A program made the position numbers and the translations under genes. Under the pieces are notes generated by a model. The model ran no database searches. It was not told the origin of the DNA and saw only the letters and a program-made list of their open reading frames with translations. A DNA stretch of 7,671 bases from Gammaproteobacteria bacterium. GTDB lineage: Bacteria; Pseudomonadota; Gammaproteobacteria; Pseudomonadales; JAUIKI01. Each line of letters starts with the position of its first letter. Positions within the stretch are counted from its first letter, which is position 1. This document shows positions 6,557-7,671 of the stretch, piece by piece. The DNA lies in the NCBI GenBank assembly GCA_030430875.1, contig JAUIKI010000058.1, positions 1 to 7,671 on the forward strand. Direction: 5' to 3'.

Positions 6557-6839
6557 GAGTCTCTACCCTCGATTTAAGTTTTTGTCCAGGACGAAAAGTC
6601 ACGACTCGTCGTGGTAAAATGGGAATTTCTTCGCCCGTTTTTGGATTTCGGCCAGGGCGCTGACCTTTGTCACGTAATTCAAAATTGCCAAACCCCGAGA
6701 GTTTGACCATCTCATTCTGTTCAAGGCTATTGCGAATTTCTTCAAAAAATAGTTCGACGATTTCTTTGGCTTCGCGTTTGTTTAACCCGAGTTGTTCAAA
6801 CAAATAATCAGCCATATCTGCTTTTGTTAGGGCACTCAC
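6537..6839 (-). CDS. ihfA: Integration host factor alpha subunit (IhfA), GTG start
   Basis: A 100-residue IHF alpha subunit. With IHF beta it binds specific sites and bends DNA sharply, helping sigma-54 promoters, replication and recombination. The whole protein is one HU/IHF domain: ALTKADMADYLFEQLGLNKR at the N-terminus, VKLSGFGNFELRDK (45-58) and the DNA-intercalating beta-arm RPGRNPKTGEEIP (61-73) with Pro66, then RRVVTFRPGQKLKSRVE. It closely matches E. coli IhfA (99 residues). The start is GTG at 6839: this gives the expected N-terminus (M-x-ALTKA), and GAAGGA lies 9 bases upstream. An ATG at 6845 in the same frame is followed at once by TGA and cannot encode IhfA. It lies 194 bp after pheT and overlaps merR by 20 bases. 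Confidence 0.97.
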   Translation of the reverse strand: MSALTKADMADYLFEQLGLNKREAKEIVELFFEEIRNSLEQNEMVKLSGFGNFELRDKGQRPGRNPKTGEEIPILPRRVVTFRPGQKLKSRVETHAGTQP

Positions 6840-6854
6840 TCACATTTTTCCTTC
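6837..6854 (-). promoter_or_regulatory. ihfA translation start region with an in-frame ATG-TGA just before the GTG
   Basis: On the minus strand the order is GAAGGA (6854-6849), AAA, ATG (6845-6843), TGA (6842-6840), GTG (6839-6837). The Shine-Dalgarno is 9 bases from the GTG, a good distance, but only 3 from the ATG. The GTG is therefore the likely start, with a minimal start-stop pair touching it. Confidence 0.7.
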
Positions 6855-6876
6855 TACTTTATTTTGTCAATCTCAA

Positions 6877-6882
6877 ATTATC
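6877..6882 (-). promoter_or_regulatory. Candidate -10 box for ihfA
   Basis: On the minus strand GATAAT (5 of 6 to TATAAT) lies 37 bases upstream of the ihfA GTG. The hexamer 17 bases further up (CTGAGT) is a poor -35. A promoter in this gap is expected because pheT is 194 bp away, and enteric ihfA has its own autoregulated promoter; the exact position is uncertain. Confidence 0.3.
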
Positions 6883-6886
6883 CACT

Positions 6887-6969
6887 GCCAAATGGTATCA
6901 CTCAGGGCGAAAACCGCACAAACTACATGTTTAAAACAGAACCAGTTTTTCACCTGATGCCATTTGTGC
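6887..6969. repeat. Long imperfect inverted repeat between pheT and ihfA
   Basis: CAAATGGTATCA (6889-6900) pairs with TGATGCCATTTG (6955-6966), 11 matches plus one G-T pair. Two further G-C pairs follow outside if one base (6967) bulges. The arms are 54 bases apart. Similarity continues inward with a 4-base offset (AGG and AAAAC against CCT and GTTTT). Much of it lies upstream of the candidate ihfA -10, so it may be a regulatory structure, a folded pheT 3' region, or a degraded mobile palindrome. Confidence 0.5.
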
Positions 6970-7003
6970 TGACGATATTACTTAGCGATTTTTTATGACC
7001 AAA

Positions 7004-7026
7004 TGCCTTTGTTGGCAGGTTTTTTT
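7004..7026 (+). terminator. Short hairpin with T-run on the plus strand, just past the 3' end of pheT
   Basis: TGCC (7004-7007), a 6-base loop, GGCA (7014-7017), two G, then seven T (7020-7026). This is terminator-like for plus-strand transcripts running toward pheT antisense, not for pheT itself, which is read on the minus strand and ends at 7034. On the minus strand only TTT follows the stem. The stem has four pairs, so strength is doubtful. Confidence 0.35.
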
Positions 7027-7033
7027 CGATCAA

Positions 7034-7671
7034 TTAACCGCGTAATTCCGCGTTGAACGTAGTTTTCAAGGATAACACAATATTATCCACAAGTTGTTTA
7101 ATTTCTTCATCCTTCAAGGTGTGTTGATGTGACTGCAAGACCAAGCCAATCGCAATACTTTTTTCAGTATCAGCAATTTTTTCACCTTGATAAAGGTCAA
7201 ATAAAACACAATTAGTGAGCAATGGTTTGCCTTGTTTTTTAATATGCTCAATGACCTGGCTCACTGGAATGTCGCGTGGCAGTGTCATTGCAATGTCTCG
7301 ACGTACTACTGGATAAGGTGACAGTGGTTGAAGTTTGGGCAAGGTTGCTTTGTTAACATGATCTAAGGTTAATTCAAACAGGAAAATATTGTTTGGCAAA
7401 TCTAGAGTTTGGCAAATTTTTGGATTCAGTTTACCAAGTGAGCCAAGTTGAATGTCGTCTAGCAAAATGGCAGCTGATTCGCTTGGGTGAAGTGCAGGAT
7501 GTTGGGATGGAATCATCTGACATTCACCGATTCTTCCCATTGACTTGAGTAATTTTTCACAATCATTTTTGATATCGAAAAAATCAAGAGGTTGTTTTTG
7601 GTTTGCCCAGTTTTCAGGGTATTTTGACCCGACAATAACGCCTGCGAGTCGATTATCTTCGACAGTTTTTC
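7034..7671 (-). CDS. pheT: Phenylalanyl-tRNA synthetase beta chain, C-terminal part (5' end outside window)
   Basis: The C-terminal 211 or so residues of PheT; the full chain is about 790 residues, so most of the gene lies beyond the window edge. PheT pairs with PheS to charge tRNA-Phe; the beta chain supplies editing and tRNA binding. The reading frame runs to the window edge (translation begins KTVEDNRLAG from base 7669), so the internal ATG at 7540 is not the start. Seen: the end of the B6/B7 core (RLAGVIVGSKYPENW, LDFFDIKNDCEKLL, HPALHPSESAAILL, GSLGKLNPKI), then the C-terminal ferredoxin-fold anticodon-binding domain (about fragment residues 117-211: SPYPVVRRDIAMTL, VLFDLYQGEKI, SIAIGLVLQ, TLKDEEI), ending FNAELRG. 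Gene order pheT-ihfA is the gammaproteobacterial norm. Identification is very secure. Confidence 0.97.
   Translation of the reverse strand, partial: KTVEDNRLAGVIVGSKYPENWANQKQPLDFFDIKNDCEKLLKSMGRIGECQMIPSQHPALHPSESAAILLDDIQLGSLGKLNPKICQTLDLPNNIFLFELTLDHVNKATLPKLQPLSPYPVVRRDIAMTLPRDIPVSQVIEHIKKQGKPLLTNCVLFDLYQGEKIADTEKSIAIGLVLQSHQHTLKDEEIKQLVDNIVLSLKTTFNAELRG

Noticed and set aside
7034..7540. Separate 168-residue protein starting at the ATG at 7540
   Set aside because: The frame continues to the window edge with clear PheT sequence, so this ATG is internal to pheT.

Overview
The window looks like a chromosomal segment of an AT-rich gammaproteobacterium (GC roughly 40% by eye). The evidence is the set of recognisable core proteins: a type IV pilus secretin PilQ, the nitrogen-regulation pair NtrB/NtrC, a DUF4124 envelope protein, tRNA-Pro(GGG), a short MerR-family regulator, IHF alpha and the phenylalanyl-tRNA synthetase beta chain. 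The run pheT-ihfA-merR-tRNA-Pro is one I recall from Pseudomonas-like gammaproteobacteria. I cannot name the genus from sequence alone.

Layout: (1) 1-1113, plus strand, the C-terminal half of pilQ, followed by an 11-bp hairpin. (2) 1304-2107, plus strand, an unrecognised exported protein with four cysteines. (3) 2201-4717, minus strand, an ntrB-ntrC two-gene operon, convergent with (2). (4) 4718-4934, a divergent regulatory region with a near-perfect palindrome over the candidate -10 boxes and two overlapping inverted repeats. (5) 4935-5522, plus strand, an exported DUF4124 protein with a beta-rich C-terminal half. (6) 5566-5790, minus strand, a small, very basic, six-cysteine secreted peptide. 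(7) 5948-6024, minus strand, tRNA-Pro(GGG). (8) 6200-6839, minus strand, merR overlapping the end of ihfA. (9) 7034-7671, minus strand, the C-terminal part of pheT, separated from ihfA by 194 bp that hold a long imperfect inverted repeat and a hairpin with a T-run on the plus strand. No stretch longer than about 300 bases lacks a gene.

How it works together: most of the window is housekeeping. NtrB senses PII/nitrogen status and controls phosphorylation of NtrC, a sigma-54 activator. IHF bends DNA at many sigma-54 promoters, but its closeness here is ordinary synteny with pheST. PilQ is the outer-membrane channel for type IV pili.

I found no clear new multi-gene system. The points most worth a second look are the six-cysteine peptide with a twin CX3C pattern, the GAFTSA (not GAFTGA) sigma-54 contact loop in NtrC, the mutually exclusive stems in the DUF4124 leader, the imperfect inverted repeat before ihfA, and the ATG-TGA pair just ahead of the ihfA GTG start.
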